From positions 9,882,001 through 9,946,000 of the forward strand of contig JAFFSR010000347.1 of the NCBI GenBank assembly GCA_017163975.1: a DNA stretch of 64,000 bases, read 5' to 3'. Made by a program: the position numbers and the translations under genes. The notes under the pieces are model-generated. The model was not told the DNA's origin, searched no databases, and saw only the letters and a list, made by a program, of their open reading frames with translations. Each line of letters begins with the position of its first letter. Position 1 is the stretch's first letter. This DNA comes from Anastatus disparis. Taxonomy: Eukaryota > Arthropoda > Insecta > Hymenoptera > Eupelmidae. Of this stretch, positions 35,279-44,705 are shown in pieces.

Positions 35279-35980
35279 TCATTTTCCTATATTTATCACA
35301 AAACAGTCAAAACCTTTCCTATAACGACCAGCATTTAGCTCTCGTTGTTTGTCAATTGTGAGGAATGCAAATTTATAATTTCCCCAACATGACAAACACA
35401 AATCCTTAAATTGTGTATATGACATATCAGAATTCACATGATCATTGTATATGTGCTTGAGATTCATATCATCTTGTCTAAATATTACCAGTAAATTTAC
35501 ATTGTCTCGAACTAAGTGTATAGGTACATGAGCATATGATTGACAGAGATAGAAACAATCTACATTTTTATGTCTACCCATGCAGAAAAATGCTCTTATA
35601 TTATCTTGCTTTTCACAAGCCACATCATCAAACACCATGATGGAATTTGGAAGAACATCTTCGGGAGTTACTACGGTCTCATGCTCACTAAATGCAAAAT
35701 ATTGTATACCCTTTATCGGTTTCAAAAGTTCCTCAAGAAACTTATACTTTGGCTGATAAAGCGATTTTGAATATATGTAAACGTTTTCAAATTTTAATCC
35801 ATTTACGTGTATTATAAGAGTAAGCAATGTATTAGTTTTACCACAGCTCGAAGGGCCACAAAATACGGCTCGTATACTGTCTGGTAATAATTCTCTATGA
35901 CGTTTCTGTGACGTTTGTTGCTGTGCAATTGTATCAAAATTTGATACTGGTAATTTGACATTTTGCGGTTGGAAATCCAT
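35279..35980 (-). CDS. FtsK/HerA-type genome-packaging ATPase
   Basis: Intact 233-aa protein from ATG 35980 (the longer reading to 35986 uses a GTG). It would drive DNA into the capsid. The Walker A motif is CGPSSCGKTNTLLTLI (about residues 41-56), Walker B is SIMVFDDVACEK (about 113-124), and a sensor-type stretch YLCQSYAHVP follows before a helical C-terminus. Length and motif spacing match Polinton/adintovirus A32-like ATPases. It is divergently transcribed from the polyprotein gene across a shared promoter region (36003-36055). Retention of this frame among broken neighbours is notable. Confidence 0.93.
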   Translation of the reverse strand: MDFQPQNVKLPVSNFDTIAQQQTSQKRHRELLPDSIRAVFCGPSSCGKTNTLLTLIIHVNGLKFENVYIYSKSLYQPKYKFLEELLKPIKGIQYFAFSEHETVVTPEDVLPNSIMVFDDVACEKQDNIRAFFCMGRHKNVDCFYLCQSYAHVPIHLVRDNVNLLVIFRQDDMNLKHIYNDHVNSDMSYTQFKDLCLSCWGNYKFAFLTIDKQRELNAGRYRKGFDCFVINIGK

Positions 35981-36002
35981 GTTCACTGTTTGCTTTTTGA
36001 CA

Positions 36003-36055
36003 ACTGACTGATCACTATACTATAAATAAATAATTTATATAGATGTGAGTTCAGT
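36003..36055. promoter_or_regulatory. Bidirectional core promoter, ATPase / polyprotein
   Basis: Plus strand: TATAAATA at 36021 and TCAGT at 36051-36055 (initiator A 32 bp from the TATA start). Minus strand: TATAAAT from 36039 and two overlapping TCAGT motifs (36011-36007 and 36007-36003), with initiator A at 30 or 34 bp. The AT block TATAAATAAATAATTTATATA serves both directions. Confidence 0.6.
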
Positions 36056-36084
36056 ACTCAATCAACCATCATGGTGTAAGGATC

Positions 36085-37260
36085 ATGATTGAACACAAGT
36101 GAAAAAGTGGGCGCAGTCTTGTAAACACTCTAATCAATAAGCTTCCATTTGAACTTCATTTACCAGGTTATCAATACTGTGGACCTGGAACCAAACTAGC
36201 AAAACGTCTCGCTCGTGGTGATTCTGGAATCAATCCACTCGATGCAGCCTGCAAAGAGCACGATATTGCTTACTCACATAATCAAGAGAACATTGAGTTG
36301 AGAAACGCTGCCGATAGAATATTAGCCAAAAAAGCTTGGCAACGAGTTTGGGCTAAAGATTCAGGCATTGGTGAAAAGGCTGCTGCCTACGCTATTTCAA
36401 ACGCCATGAAAGTAAAATCAAAACTTGGAATGGGTCTAAAGAATGAGAAACAAAAAAAGCCAACCATGACACTATCGAAGGTGGTGAAAGCTGCATCTAA
36501 GTCGTTGATACCAAATACCGATGCTCATAAAGTCATTCGTACACTTTTAAAAGGTGCTCGTAGAGCCATTAAAAAGGCTGGTGGTAAAAAGAATATTCGA
36601 ATCCAACGCATACTACCAGTCCCATCAAAAGTCGGTGGATTTTTAACATTTTTAATACCACTATTTGCTGGTTTGAGTGCTACAGGAGCATTAGCAGGTG
36701 GCGCTGCTAGTATAGTAAAAGCTGTGAACGATGCTAGCGCCGCGAAACGACAACTTGAAGAAAGTTAACGTCATAATAAAAAAATGGAAGCTATTGCACT
36801 TGGTAAAGGTCTTTATTTGAAACCACATAAAAAAGGCTATGGTATGCATTTGAAGCCCTACAAAGGGGGACGCATAAATAAAACAAAAAAACTTTGATGT
36901 AAAACTATCTAAAAGGGCTCTAACTAATGTTGATTTAGTGAAATATGCTCGAATCTTAAAAATTCCATATTTCCGTGAAGTTTTCATGCGAAACGCTTTA
37001 TAAATTGGTGGGCCATATAACCGGGAATCAGCAATAATTAATCTAGATGATGAAAGTGGACCAGGTACGCCTTGGGTAGCTTACCGCAAACGTGGTAACG
37101 ATGTTGTATATTTTGATAGCCCGGGGACTTACAACCACCTATAGATCTTATGCAATACCTCAAAGTTAAGAACATTAAGTATAATTATGAGAGATATCAA
37201 AATTATGATACTTACGAATGTGGACATCTATGTTTAAAATTTTTATGTAAAAGCTTATAA
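36085..37260 (+). pseudogene. PLA2-like / minor capsid / adenain-type protease polyprotein
   Basis: The in-frame ATG at 36085 is followed by a TGA at 36100. A phospholipase A2-like domain comes next, with calcium loop YQYCGPGTKL and catalytic-type CKEHDIAYS. Then come a Lys/Ala-rich helix, a hydrophobic segment VGGFLTFLIPLFAGLSATGA with LAGG/A (fits the adenain cleavage consensus), and a basic tail (GKGLYLKPHKKG). After a TAA (36766), a frameshift near 36890 and another TAA, the protease appears: NRESAIINLDD, GPGTPWVAYRKRGNDVVYFD and ECGHLCLKF. The family His in GT(H)WVAY is Pro here, while Asp and Cys remain. A further 1-nt slip lies near 37120. The stop codon falls inside the penton TATA box. 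Both copies in the window share this domain order. Confidence 0.85.
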
Positions 37261-37292
37261 AACAAATGTACATTGGTGAATCAAAGTCAGTA
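37256..37292 (+). promoter_or_regulatory. Penton core promoter (TATA + Inr)
   Basis: TATAAAA at 37256 and TCAGTA at 37287-37292, 33 bp from TATA start to initiator A; ATG at 37307. Confidence 0.65.
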
Positions 37293-37306
37293 GCGTTCGA
37301 GCAGTC

Positions 37307-37995
37307 ATGAAAGATTCATTGACTCTGAGTTTATCGGGAACGTCATCAATATTGGAAGCTCAATATTTTCCACCAATTGAACTTTCACAGAGTAAAAATT
37401 ACGTTCTCGGATTAGTAGAACTTTTAACTTTCAACTCAGTACCCAACATTGATTCAAGAAACAATAAGATTTATGTTGGTGAGGAAGTAATCACTTTACC
37501 GACTAAGAGTTACAAAATTGAAGATATTGAGAGCTATTTGCAAGATATTCTTCTACCAGCGGCATTGTTCTCAGTCTCAAACCAAATAATAGTACTCTTC
37601 GTAGTAGAATAAAGTGTAGTCACACGATTAATTTTCAACCACAAGACTCTATTGGCAAACTGTTGGGTTTCAATCGACGTATTCTAGCTGCAAACGCAGT
37701 CCACCATTCTGATTTACCTGTTGCTATTTTAAAGGTAAACGCTTTACGTGTTGAATGTAATATTACTTCCGGCGAATACATAAACGAACATAAAGTACAC
37801 ACTATACACGAATTTTTCCCAGATGTACCTCCAGGCTACAAAATTATTGAAGCACCATCGCAAGTCATTTATCTTCCAGTCACCAACAATCGTATTGAAC
37901 ATATACAGCTACGTATTGTAGATCAAGACGGAGATTTGGTTAATTTCCGTGGTGAAACTATAACGATTAGGCTGCATATTAAACCCACATCATAA
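37307..37995 (+). pseudogene. Penton-like minor capsid protein
   Basis: Matches the single jelly-roll minor capsid (penton-type, 'PX') protein of Polintons by order and text: MKDSLTLSLSGTSSILEAQY, VLGLVELLTFNSVPNID, ITLPTKSYKIEDIESYL, then after a frameshift near 37570 LKPNNSTLRSRIK, DSIGKLLGFNRRILAA, LRVECNITSGEYIN, HTIHEFFPDVPPGYKIIEAP, NRIEHIQLRIVDQDGDLVNF and RGETITIRLHI. About 230 codons. One indel is the only defect seen. In the second Polinton only its N-terminal part survives, fused to capsid sequence. Confidence 0.8.
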
Positions 37996-37997
37996 TT

Positions 37998-38156
37998 ATG
38001 GGTATTGTGTATAATGCAAAAGTTGGTCTAGGTTATATAAACAGTACACTATGTCCGCAGAGAGTCAGTCGTTATCGAGTTCTCAAAGCGTTAACACGTC
38101 AAAACATCCAGTTTCTCAAAAGTCTCGGTCTAAGAGTCATTCCTGGAAAAAAGTAA
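37998..38156 (+). CDS. Small conserved basic protein (52 aa)
   Basis: The ATG lies 2 nt after the penton stop. The peptide is Arg/Lys-rich, starting MGIVYNAKVGLGYINS and ending LTRQNIQFLKSLGLRVIPGK. A short ORF ending in a '.FLKSLGL.V' phrase between the penton and major capsid genes is a feature I recall from other insect Polintons; function is unknown. The TATA/Inr of the major capsid gene lies within this ORF. No separate promoter was found, so it may be read from the penton transcript. Confidence 0.5.
   Translation: MGIVYNAKVGLGYINSTLCPQRVSRYRVLKALTRQNIQFLKSLGLRVIPGKK
38034..38070 (+). promoter_or_regulatory. Major capsid core promoter (TATA + Inr)
   Basis: TATATAAAC at 38034 (TATAAA from 38036) and TCAGTC at 38065-38070, 31 bp from TATAAA to initiator A. 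It lies inside the upstream small ORF. Confidence 0.6.
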
Positions 38157-38186
38157 TTTGCACATTCTTTTGCTGTATTCAAAAAA

Positions 38187-39419
38187 ATGGCCGAAATACT
38201 AAGCATACAATCACCTGTAACTTTCGATGAGTCTGTGGTACATTATGAAATTCATGCTCATCAACCATATACTCCATCAGCGTACAATAACAGCGATGAA
38301 ATTCGCATATCAATACAACATCAAGATCTTTGTCTTCTACCATCACGTAGCTCCTTACACATTTGTGGAAGACTGCGTAAAGCTAACAATACTGCTGTTA
38401 TGAATACAAAACTAGTCAATAATGCCATCTGTCATCTCTTTGAAGAGATTCGTTATGAATTAAATGCCATTGAAATCGATTGATGTAAAAATGTTGGATT
38501 GACGAGTATCATGAAAGGTTTTCTGTCATTCAATCCTAGTCAGAGCTATCATTTAGAGAATGCTGGTTGGCTTAATATTGAGGAAACTCAACAGCTTACA
38601 AACAATGAAGGTTACTTTGATGTATCAATACCTCTAAGTATGATTTTAGGCTTTGCTGAAGACTATCGTAAAATTGTAGTGAACACCAAGCATGAACTCA
38701 TTCTCACTAGGTCCAGAAATGATGTAAATTCTGTTATACAAACATTGCCAACTGGTCAACAAAATCTCGAGAGTTTCAAGATTGAATTGATTAAAATAGA
38801 GTGGTTAATGCCTTATGTAAATGTATCAGACAAGTTTAAAATACAGTTACTTAATTATTTGGAAAAGGATAAACCTATTTCAATGAGTTTTCGCTCATGG
38901 GAGATGTATGAATATCCGTTGCTCCCCAGCACCACGAAGCACGTTTGTTCTGTAAAAACATCAAACCAGTTGGAGAAGCCACGTTTCGTCATTATAGGTT
39001 TTCAGACCAATCGTAAAGGACAGGGAGGAGCTATTGCTAGCCGTTTTGATCATTGCAATATAAGCAATGTCAAACTTTTTCTCAATTCTCAGTATTATCC
39101 TTATGGAAATTTAAATCTTAATGTTGAGCATAATCAATATGCTCTACTATATGATATGTATATCAATTTCCAAATGGCATATTACAATAAAGAAGCAGAA
39201 CCCTTGCTCAAAAAGAAAGATTCTTTAACTCATGCTCCTCTCATCGTCATAGACTGCTCCAAACAAAATGAGTCATTGAAACAGGCTCCAGTGGACATGC
39301 GTCTTGAATTTGAGGTCAAAGAAGACTTCCCAGCTGGAACTTCAGCCTACTGTTTGATCTTACACGATCGTATTGTTAAATATAATCCCATAAGTGGGGA
39401 TGTTAAAAAACTCATTTAG
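38187..39419 (+). pseudogene. Double jelly-roll major capsid protein
   Basis: A 410-codon frame from MAEILSIQSPVTFDESVVHY to DVKKLI with a single in-frame TGA (codon 99, 38481) at a position expected to encode Arg. Landmarks: LLPSRSSLHICGRLRK, NAICHLFEEIRYELNAIEID, CKNVGLTSIMKG, SIPLSMILGFAEDYRKIV, HELILTRSRND, IEWLMPYVNVSD, PRFVIIGFQTNRKGQ, FDHCNISNVKLFLNSQYYPY and AYCLILHDRIVKY. Such proteins form the pseudo-hexameric capsomers of adenovirus-like particles. Except for one point mutation the gene looks complete. Confidence 0.9.
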
Positions 39420-39434
39420 AGGTGGAGAGATCGG

Positions 39435-39471
39435 TATAAATTAAGTTATGATACTGCAGCAGTAGTCAGTC
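39435..39471 (+). promoter_or_regulatory. Core promoter of the 258-aa gene (TATA + Inr)
   Basis: TATAAATT at 39435 and TCAGTC at 39466-39471, 33 bp from TATA start to initiator A. The ATG (39475) is only about 7 nt after the initiator A, so the 5' leader would be very short. Confidence 0.65.
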
Positions 39472-39474
39472 ACA

Positions 39475-40251
39475 ATGGAGTACGTGTTGGATGTACAAGG
39501 TTTTAAGCAGCCTGTCAACGATTTTGTTGTAAAAGAATTGGCAATAATTCCATTTCGCGAAAATTCTAGAACATTGGTATCTATGTTTAAACCACCACAA
39601 CCTTGGTGTAGTCTTTCTGCTAGGTATAAATCTACGAACTTGTGGTTGGAGCGAAATTACCACGGATTGTCTTGGAGTTCAGGAGAATTGCCATACGAAG
39701 AACTCGAGAATGTTCTACAAAAAACATTAAGTGATGTGCAAATTGTATACGTCAAGGGTAGTGAGAAAAAGCAGTGGCTTGAAAAGTTTGGCTTTAACGT
39801 ATGTAACCTTGAAACTCTTGGTTTCCCATCATTACAAAAACTGAAATATAATATATTGGAGAAGTTATGTCCATATCACAAGTTTTCATTCAAAGTGCAT
39901 TGTGCTCATCGAAATGTGCTTCTGTTAAAAAAATACTTTCTTGATAATACACCATCGCTTGAACGATCAATCAGAATGTTCTTTCAAACTGAGCACCTGT
40001 CATTCATGAGCTCTGCTGACATAGCTTACTTACCCAAGTCTTTTCTCACAACTTTTGGAGCAAAAAGTATTGAACAGGCCTGGGATGAAATTCCTGAACA
40101 GTTAAAATGTGATCCTGAAATTCAAGCTTGTTTGCGTTGTCGTGAACACACAGGGGAGACTCCATTTCCACCATTGAAAAGATATTGTTTAGAATGTACT
40201 AAGTGTTTAAATACAAATATGATGAATGTAAAAAAAAATATATCATATTAA
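39475..40251 (+). CDS. Conserved Polinton protein, possible RNase H-fold nuclease relative
   Basis: Intact 258-aa frame. The N-terminal half is conserved with the copy at 51428-51926: FVVKELAIIPF, PWCSLSARYKSTNLWLERNY, HGLSWSSGELPYEELE, VYVKGSEKKQWLEKF and CPYHKFSFKVHCAHRN. The opening VLDVQGF...KELAI has the look of a DEDD-exonuclease/RNase H-like first strand pair, but the acidic residues are incomplete. That assignment is inference from pattern only. The C-terminus has Cys pairs (CLRCREHTGE, CLECTKC) that could bind zinc. A polyadenylation-type AATAAA follows at about 40272. Confidence 0.7.
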   Translation: MEYVLDVQGFKQPVNDFVVKELAIIPFRENSRTLVSMFKPPQPWCSLSARYKSTNLWLERNYHGLSWSSGELPYEELENVLQKTLSDVQIVYVKGSEKKQWLEKFGFNVCNLETLGFPSLQKLKYNILEKLCPYHKFSFKVHCAHRNVLLLKKYFLDNTPSLERSIRMFFQTEHLSFMSSADIAYLPKSFLTTFGAKSIEQAWDEIPEQLKCDPEIQACLRCREHTGETPFPPLKRYCLECTKCLNTNMMNVKKNISY

Positions 40252-40289
40252 ATTCTGTGTATGTATCTATTTAATAAATGATTATTCAT

Positions 40290-40705
40290 TAATGGCATGT
40301 CGGAGCTGCAGCAATCGAGTTTTGCTTTTTTTATTTTATCGATATCTTTTTAAATTCTTAAATTAAACAAATATAATGACTTGTCCGCACTAAAGTTATA
40401 TTAGTACAATAATTTTTGTTGAAATAAAAAATCATTTGGACTTGTTATTTTTTTATGAGCTTGGATTGGAAATTAGATATCAAACTCGACAAACCTAACC
40501 TTAAAATACGATATATTGAAAGTTTTTATTATAACTTTGTATGTATAATATTTTGGTGGTTTTCTTGAGTTGTCTGCACTAGAGTTTAATCTTACAAATT
40601 TTTTCTTTATAGCAAAAAAACTCAATTAAACGCATCGTTTATTCATAAGTTAAGGTTGGAAATATTATTAGAAGGCGGACAGCTTCGTCATGCTCTTAAT
40701 TATCT
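40290..40705 (+). repeat. Copy of the 3490-5475 arm inside Polinton-1
   Basis: Matches 3500-3905 (TTTTATCGATATCTTTTTAA, GACTTGTCCGCACTAAAG, AAACCTAACCTTAAAATACG, TTATTAGAAGGCGGACAGCTT). It sits between the last gene and the right TIR, and may occupy a spot where Polinton-2 has a small gene. Confidence 0.6.
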
Positions 40706-40879
40706 TTTTTATTTCCTCTATTATATTCCTTATTCCAGTAATTAACAATAAATAGTTTTATTTCATTATTTTAATATATATTAGAAACACTAAAGTGAAT
40801 AATGTATTACTAAAAATAAAACTTTCTTCAAATGATCATCATCTTAAATATATCTTAGTAAACTCGAGCATAATTTAAA

Positions 40880-42535
40880 TAATAATTTTAACCGGATGTA
40901 TCAACTGACAAATGAGAATTATCGTCAAAGTTAAAACCGATATAGAATAAAAATCTATAAGATCCAAATATCAACCCATAAAATTATGTATATTTAATGA
41001 TTTAATAGTAAACTTCATTATTATATAACAAAAATTAATTTCTATATGTAGCGAATAGCGTGTAAAAGAGAATTTAGAATTAAAATAGTTGAAACGATTC
41101 TAAGAATTCGAACGCTTATCGTAAAGCAACTGACTTTCTCTCTATCTCTTTCTCGCCTTCATAAGCAAGTAACTTTCTTTCTATCCCCTTATCATCTTTA
41201 GGCTCTTATAGAAGAAACATATGTATAGAGAATATATGGGACGTTTCACGTCAACTCACCTAACAAAAAAATAGAATTCGTCGAAAATCTGTGAAAATGT
41301 TCTATTTGATTCTGAAAATATACAAAAAAAATTTTAGAGATCGAGGTCAAAGGGGTCAGGATTTAAACGTGATGGAATTTTTCGAATTTTCCAAATTTTT
41401 TGCTAAATAAATATTTTAATGAATTTTTTCCTCAAAAACTATCAATTTTTCGTTAAAACTTGTTAGAATACTTTTTCTTGGAAATTAGATGTAGAATTCA
41501 CCTGAATTTTTGCAAATCATAATATACTGATTTTTATGCTTACTTGATCGATTTAAACATACTATTTAGTATATCTAAAAATCGAGCAGGTTAAATTGGC
41601 TTTTTAAAGTCTTATTTTTTTTGTTTTTTTATGAGGAAAAAAAATACGAAGCCTCCAGTTGGGCAGCCTTCTTAAAGTTACTTAATTGTGCAAAAATGTC
41701 TGAAAAAATCGTTATTTTGGATCAATGATGAGATTCGTGATTATTTTTCTGAAAAAGTATTGATTTTTGGGACAAATGTATGAAAATGTTTTTTATTGGA
41801 AATTGTATGTAAAATGTATGTAAATTTTTGTAAACCATTATTTGCTAAACATCACAAATTATAAATGAAATTTTGAAATTTTAAACTTTATTTTTTGTTA
41901 AATTTTTAGTATATATGGTTCATAATGCCTCAAATTACAATTTGTAAAAATATGTTTATATTCTATACATGATTTCCAATAAAAAACATTTTCATACATT
42001 TGTCCCAAAAATCAATACTTTTTCAGAAAAATAATCACGAATCTCATCATTGATCCAAAATAACGATTTTTTCAGACATTTTTGCACAATTAAGTAACTT
42101 TAAGAAGGCTGCCTAACTGGAGGCTTCGTATTTTTTTTTTCCTCATAAAAAACAAAAAAATAAGACTTTAAAAAGCCAATTTAACCTGCTCGATTTTTAG
42201 ATATACTAAATAGTATGTTTAAATCGATCAAGTAAGCATAAAAATCAGTATATTATAATTTGCAAAAATTCAGGTGAATTCTACATCTAATTTCCAAGAA
42301 AAAGTATTCTAACAAGTTTTAACGAAAAATTGATAGTTTTTGAGGAAAAAATTCATTAAAATATTTATTTAGCAAAAAATTTGGAAAATTCGAAAAATTC
42401 CATCACGTTTAAATCCTGACCCCTTTGACCTCGATCTCTAAAATTTTTTTTGTATATTTTGGGTATCAAAAAGAACATTTTCACAGATTTTCGACGAATT
42501 CTATTTTTTTGTTAGGTGAGTTGACGTGAAACGGC

Positions 42536-42583
<48 letters not shown>

Positions 42584-43043
42584 CTATAATGCATGGCCTA
42601 CGTTATAGTTTTTTCTATCCTTCTTTTACTCGTTTAAAATGAGTTTATACCCAATAATATAAAATAAGACTCTCTTCAATGATCATGTTAAAATTTTTAA
42701 AGATTTAACATTTACTCTCATCAGCGGCGGCGGGCGGGCGGGCGCGGACCGGGGGAAATTCTCTTATCAACACAGATCGTGGGAATTCGCTTATCTACGC
42801 GGGTGGTGATTCGCCTATCTACGCGGTGCGGGTCGCGGTGATTCGCTTATCGACGCGGCGCGGATCGCGGTGATTTGCTTATCGACGCGGCGCCGGAGCT
42901 CCCGCGCCAATGAGCGCTAACATGGCGCGCAGGCGCGGAGTGAATTTCTTATATCGCGCGACTGGTCATTATTTTTGCACCTGCACAGGTGAGCTGATGG
43001 GCGGAGGAGTGGGGGTAGCCAGAACCCTCTTTGTTTACCTACT
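40880..43043 (-). repeat. Right TIR of Polinton-1 (interrupted)
   Basis: Inverted match to 28372-29770: AACCGATATAGAATAAAA, TTCATTATTATATAACAAAA, CTTTCTCTCTATCTCTTTC, a (TA)n tract (42538-42582), GATAAGCGAATC-type 30-35-bp units at about 42740-42895, and the GC-rich end. It is split by a 1.3-kb palindromic insertion at the (TA)n tract. Confidence 0.85.
41239..42536. mobile_element. 1.3-kb near-perfect palindromic element nested in the TIR
   Basis: Termini GG(A/C)CGTTTCACGTCAACTC are inverted, with arms of about 605 bp (41239-41845 and 41930-42536) around an AT-rich centre. Phrases such as GGTCAAAGGGGTCAGGATTT and AAGAAGGCTGCC(C/T)AACTGGA are mirrored almost exactly. Target-site duplication cannot be resolved in the TA-rich flank. 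There is no coding capacity. The absence of this block from the left TIR shows it inserted after the Polinton arrived. Confidence 0.85.
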
Positions 43044-43079
43044 GACATTGATTACAACTATAAGTGTAGGAAAAAATCA

Positions 43080-43245
43080 AATTTTTTTGCATATGATATC
43101 TCACGTGAGATCTCACGTGAGACCGGGCATCAGGAAAAATAAAATTTTGCAGCACATGAAATCTCACGTGAGATCTCATATGGTTTCTTATATGAGATCT
43201 TGTTTCATTTTCAATCATGAGATCTCATGAGAGATCTCGTGTGTG
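43080..43245. repeat. Cluster of TCTCACGTGAGA palindromes
   Basis: ATCTCACGTGAGATCTCACG and variants (GAGATCTCATATGG, CATGAGATCTCATGAG) recur at least six times in 160 bp just outside the Polinton target duplication. Each is a 10-12-bp palindrome, some containing the E-box CACGTG. Confidence 0.6.
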
Positions 43246-43407
43246 ATCTCAAGCATTTTTTATTGATTTCAACAAAAATGATTATTTTTATTATATTTGT
43301 ACACCCTAATATATTCTAAATATAAAAAGCTTAATTCGATTAATATAAAAAACAGTAACGGAAATGAAAATGGTTGAATATTCAACTAAATATTTAAAAT
43401 AATCATA

Positions 43408-43525
43408 CACTGAAAAAAATAGACTCTAGGAGTAAGAGGAAAAATCTATTTAATTCTTAGTTCTTAAATCAAATAGAAATCTAGTTATACTTAATAACTA
43501 TAATCATCCTGCAAAATCGCAGTAA
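43408..43525 (+). mobile_element. Half copy of the CACTGAAAAAAATAGA MITE
   Basis: Starts TA|CACTGAAAAAAATAGACTC and matches the right half of the complete MITE at 45578-45882 (TAGGAGTAAGAGGAAAAATC, CAAATAGAAATCTAGTT). It then diverges near 43525; the other terminus is not found. Confidence 0.6.
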
Positions 43526-43629
43526 TCTAGGTTCTAGCAGAAAATCCTCTATCTTCAAGAAGAATTCTATTAGAATTTAAAGGATATATATTTATTAATA
43601 AGAACCACAAAGAAACTTTTTATATCAGA

Positions 43630-44705
43630 ATGTATTTACATCATTTAGAATTCGTTACATTAGAATGTATTTTTAATATTCTAAATAATTATCATGTTAT
43701 TGAGAATATGAGTGCAGATATTATGCATGACATTTTGAATGATGTTCCAAGATACGATATGTCTTTATTATTTAAAAATATAATAGAAGTAACAGGTATT
43801 ACATTTGAAACAATTAATTCTAGAATTAACAATTTCAATTACGGTACGACCGAAAATGACAGACCTCGTCCAATAACAGAGGCTCATTTAATAAACAATA
43901 GTGTAAATATGTACGCTTCGGAAATGCTTGCTTCAATTTTGTATTTACCGTTGTTAATAAATGATCTTATACCATATTAATATTAATAATGAGAGAAATT
44001 ATAGATATAATTTTCTCGAAACAAATTCAAATTGAGCTGCTACCGTATTCAAAATCATCGATAAAAGAATATTTAGATTTAAGATTAGAATTACTTCCAA
44101 ACGACCCTTTGAAACGGAAACACCATCATTTATTACATTACGTAGATTTATTTATAAAGATAGGACCAATAATTAATACTTGGTGTATGCGCTTTGAAGC
44201 AAAACATAGTTTTTATTTCTTACAGTAGATTCTCAAAAAATAAAGTTAATATACCTCTATCTTTATGTAAAAAAAAATCAATTATCTCTTGCTTATACTT
44301 TTTTGGTTAAGAATTTAATAAAAAAAAAACATTGTTTATTGACCATGTAAGACGCAATCTTTGAGTTCTTTACCTGAATTTCAAAAATTCAAATCAACTT
44401 TTAATTCTCTAGATAATTATCGTATATATTATATATTTATATTAAAATGGTTTGAGGAAAACGGAATTGTATATGAACCAGGTCTCTTTTTATGTTGGAA
44501 AAATATTGATATTCTACCTGTTTTCGTAGGAATAATTTATATATTAAAATATCATGAAAATTAAAATATTTATTTAATATGTAAAAAATGGCATTCTTTA
44601 GGTTTTAATGAGCATGTCCATGCGAATTGGGTAGAAACGGAAAATGAATATATTACATGCTGCTTTAAAGAATTATACAGCGAGAAAATAATGCATAAGA
44701 TTTAA
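43630..44705 (+). pseudogene. Degenerate TE-linked gene of unknown function
   Basis: Frames 43630-43980, 43989-44228 and 44361-44705 are collinear pieces of one protein. Landmarks are ILNDVPRYDMSLLFKNII, RPRPITEAHLINNSVNMYAS, KHHHLLHYVDLFIKIGPIIN, TWCMRFEAKHSFY and, in the last part, FEENGIVYEPGLFLCWKN and WHSLGFNEHVHANWV. The 'HHLLHYP..I...GP...W.MRFEAKH' signature is shared by many uncharacterised insect proteins that I associate with DNA transposons. No name is assigned. Several stops lie between pieces, and about 120 bp near 44230-44350 is unreadable. Confidence 0.5.

Larger units (their letters stand above)
28372..43043 (+). mobile_element. Complete Polinton/Maverick element (Polinton-1)
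   Basis: The element begins AGTAGGTAAACAAAGAG and ends with its inverse, flanked by a perfect 6-bp duplication GACATT (28366-28371 and 43044-43049). Long TIRs, AG...CT ends and a 6-bp duplication are Polinton hallmarks. Gene order: polB (+); integrase, coiled-coil protein, conserved protein and ATPase (all -); PLA2/protease polyprotein, penton, small protein, major capsid and conserved 258-aa protein (all +). Total 14.7 kb including a 1.3-kb palindromic insertion (41239-42536) and a repeat copy (40290-40705). Nearly every gene carries stops or frameshifts, so it is an inactive but fairly young copy. Confidence 0.93.

Noticed and set aside
40881..41235. Additional Polinton gene between the last CDS and the right TIR
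   Set aside because: This part matches the left TIR inverted; no open frame or TATA/Inr pair was found.
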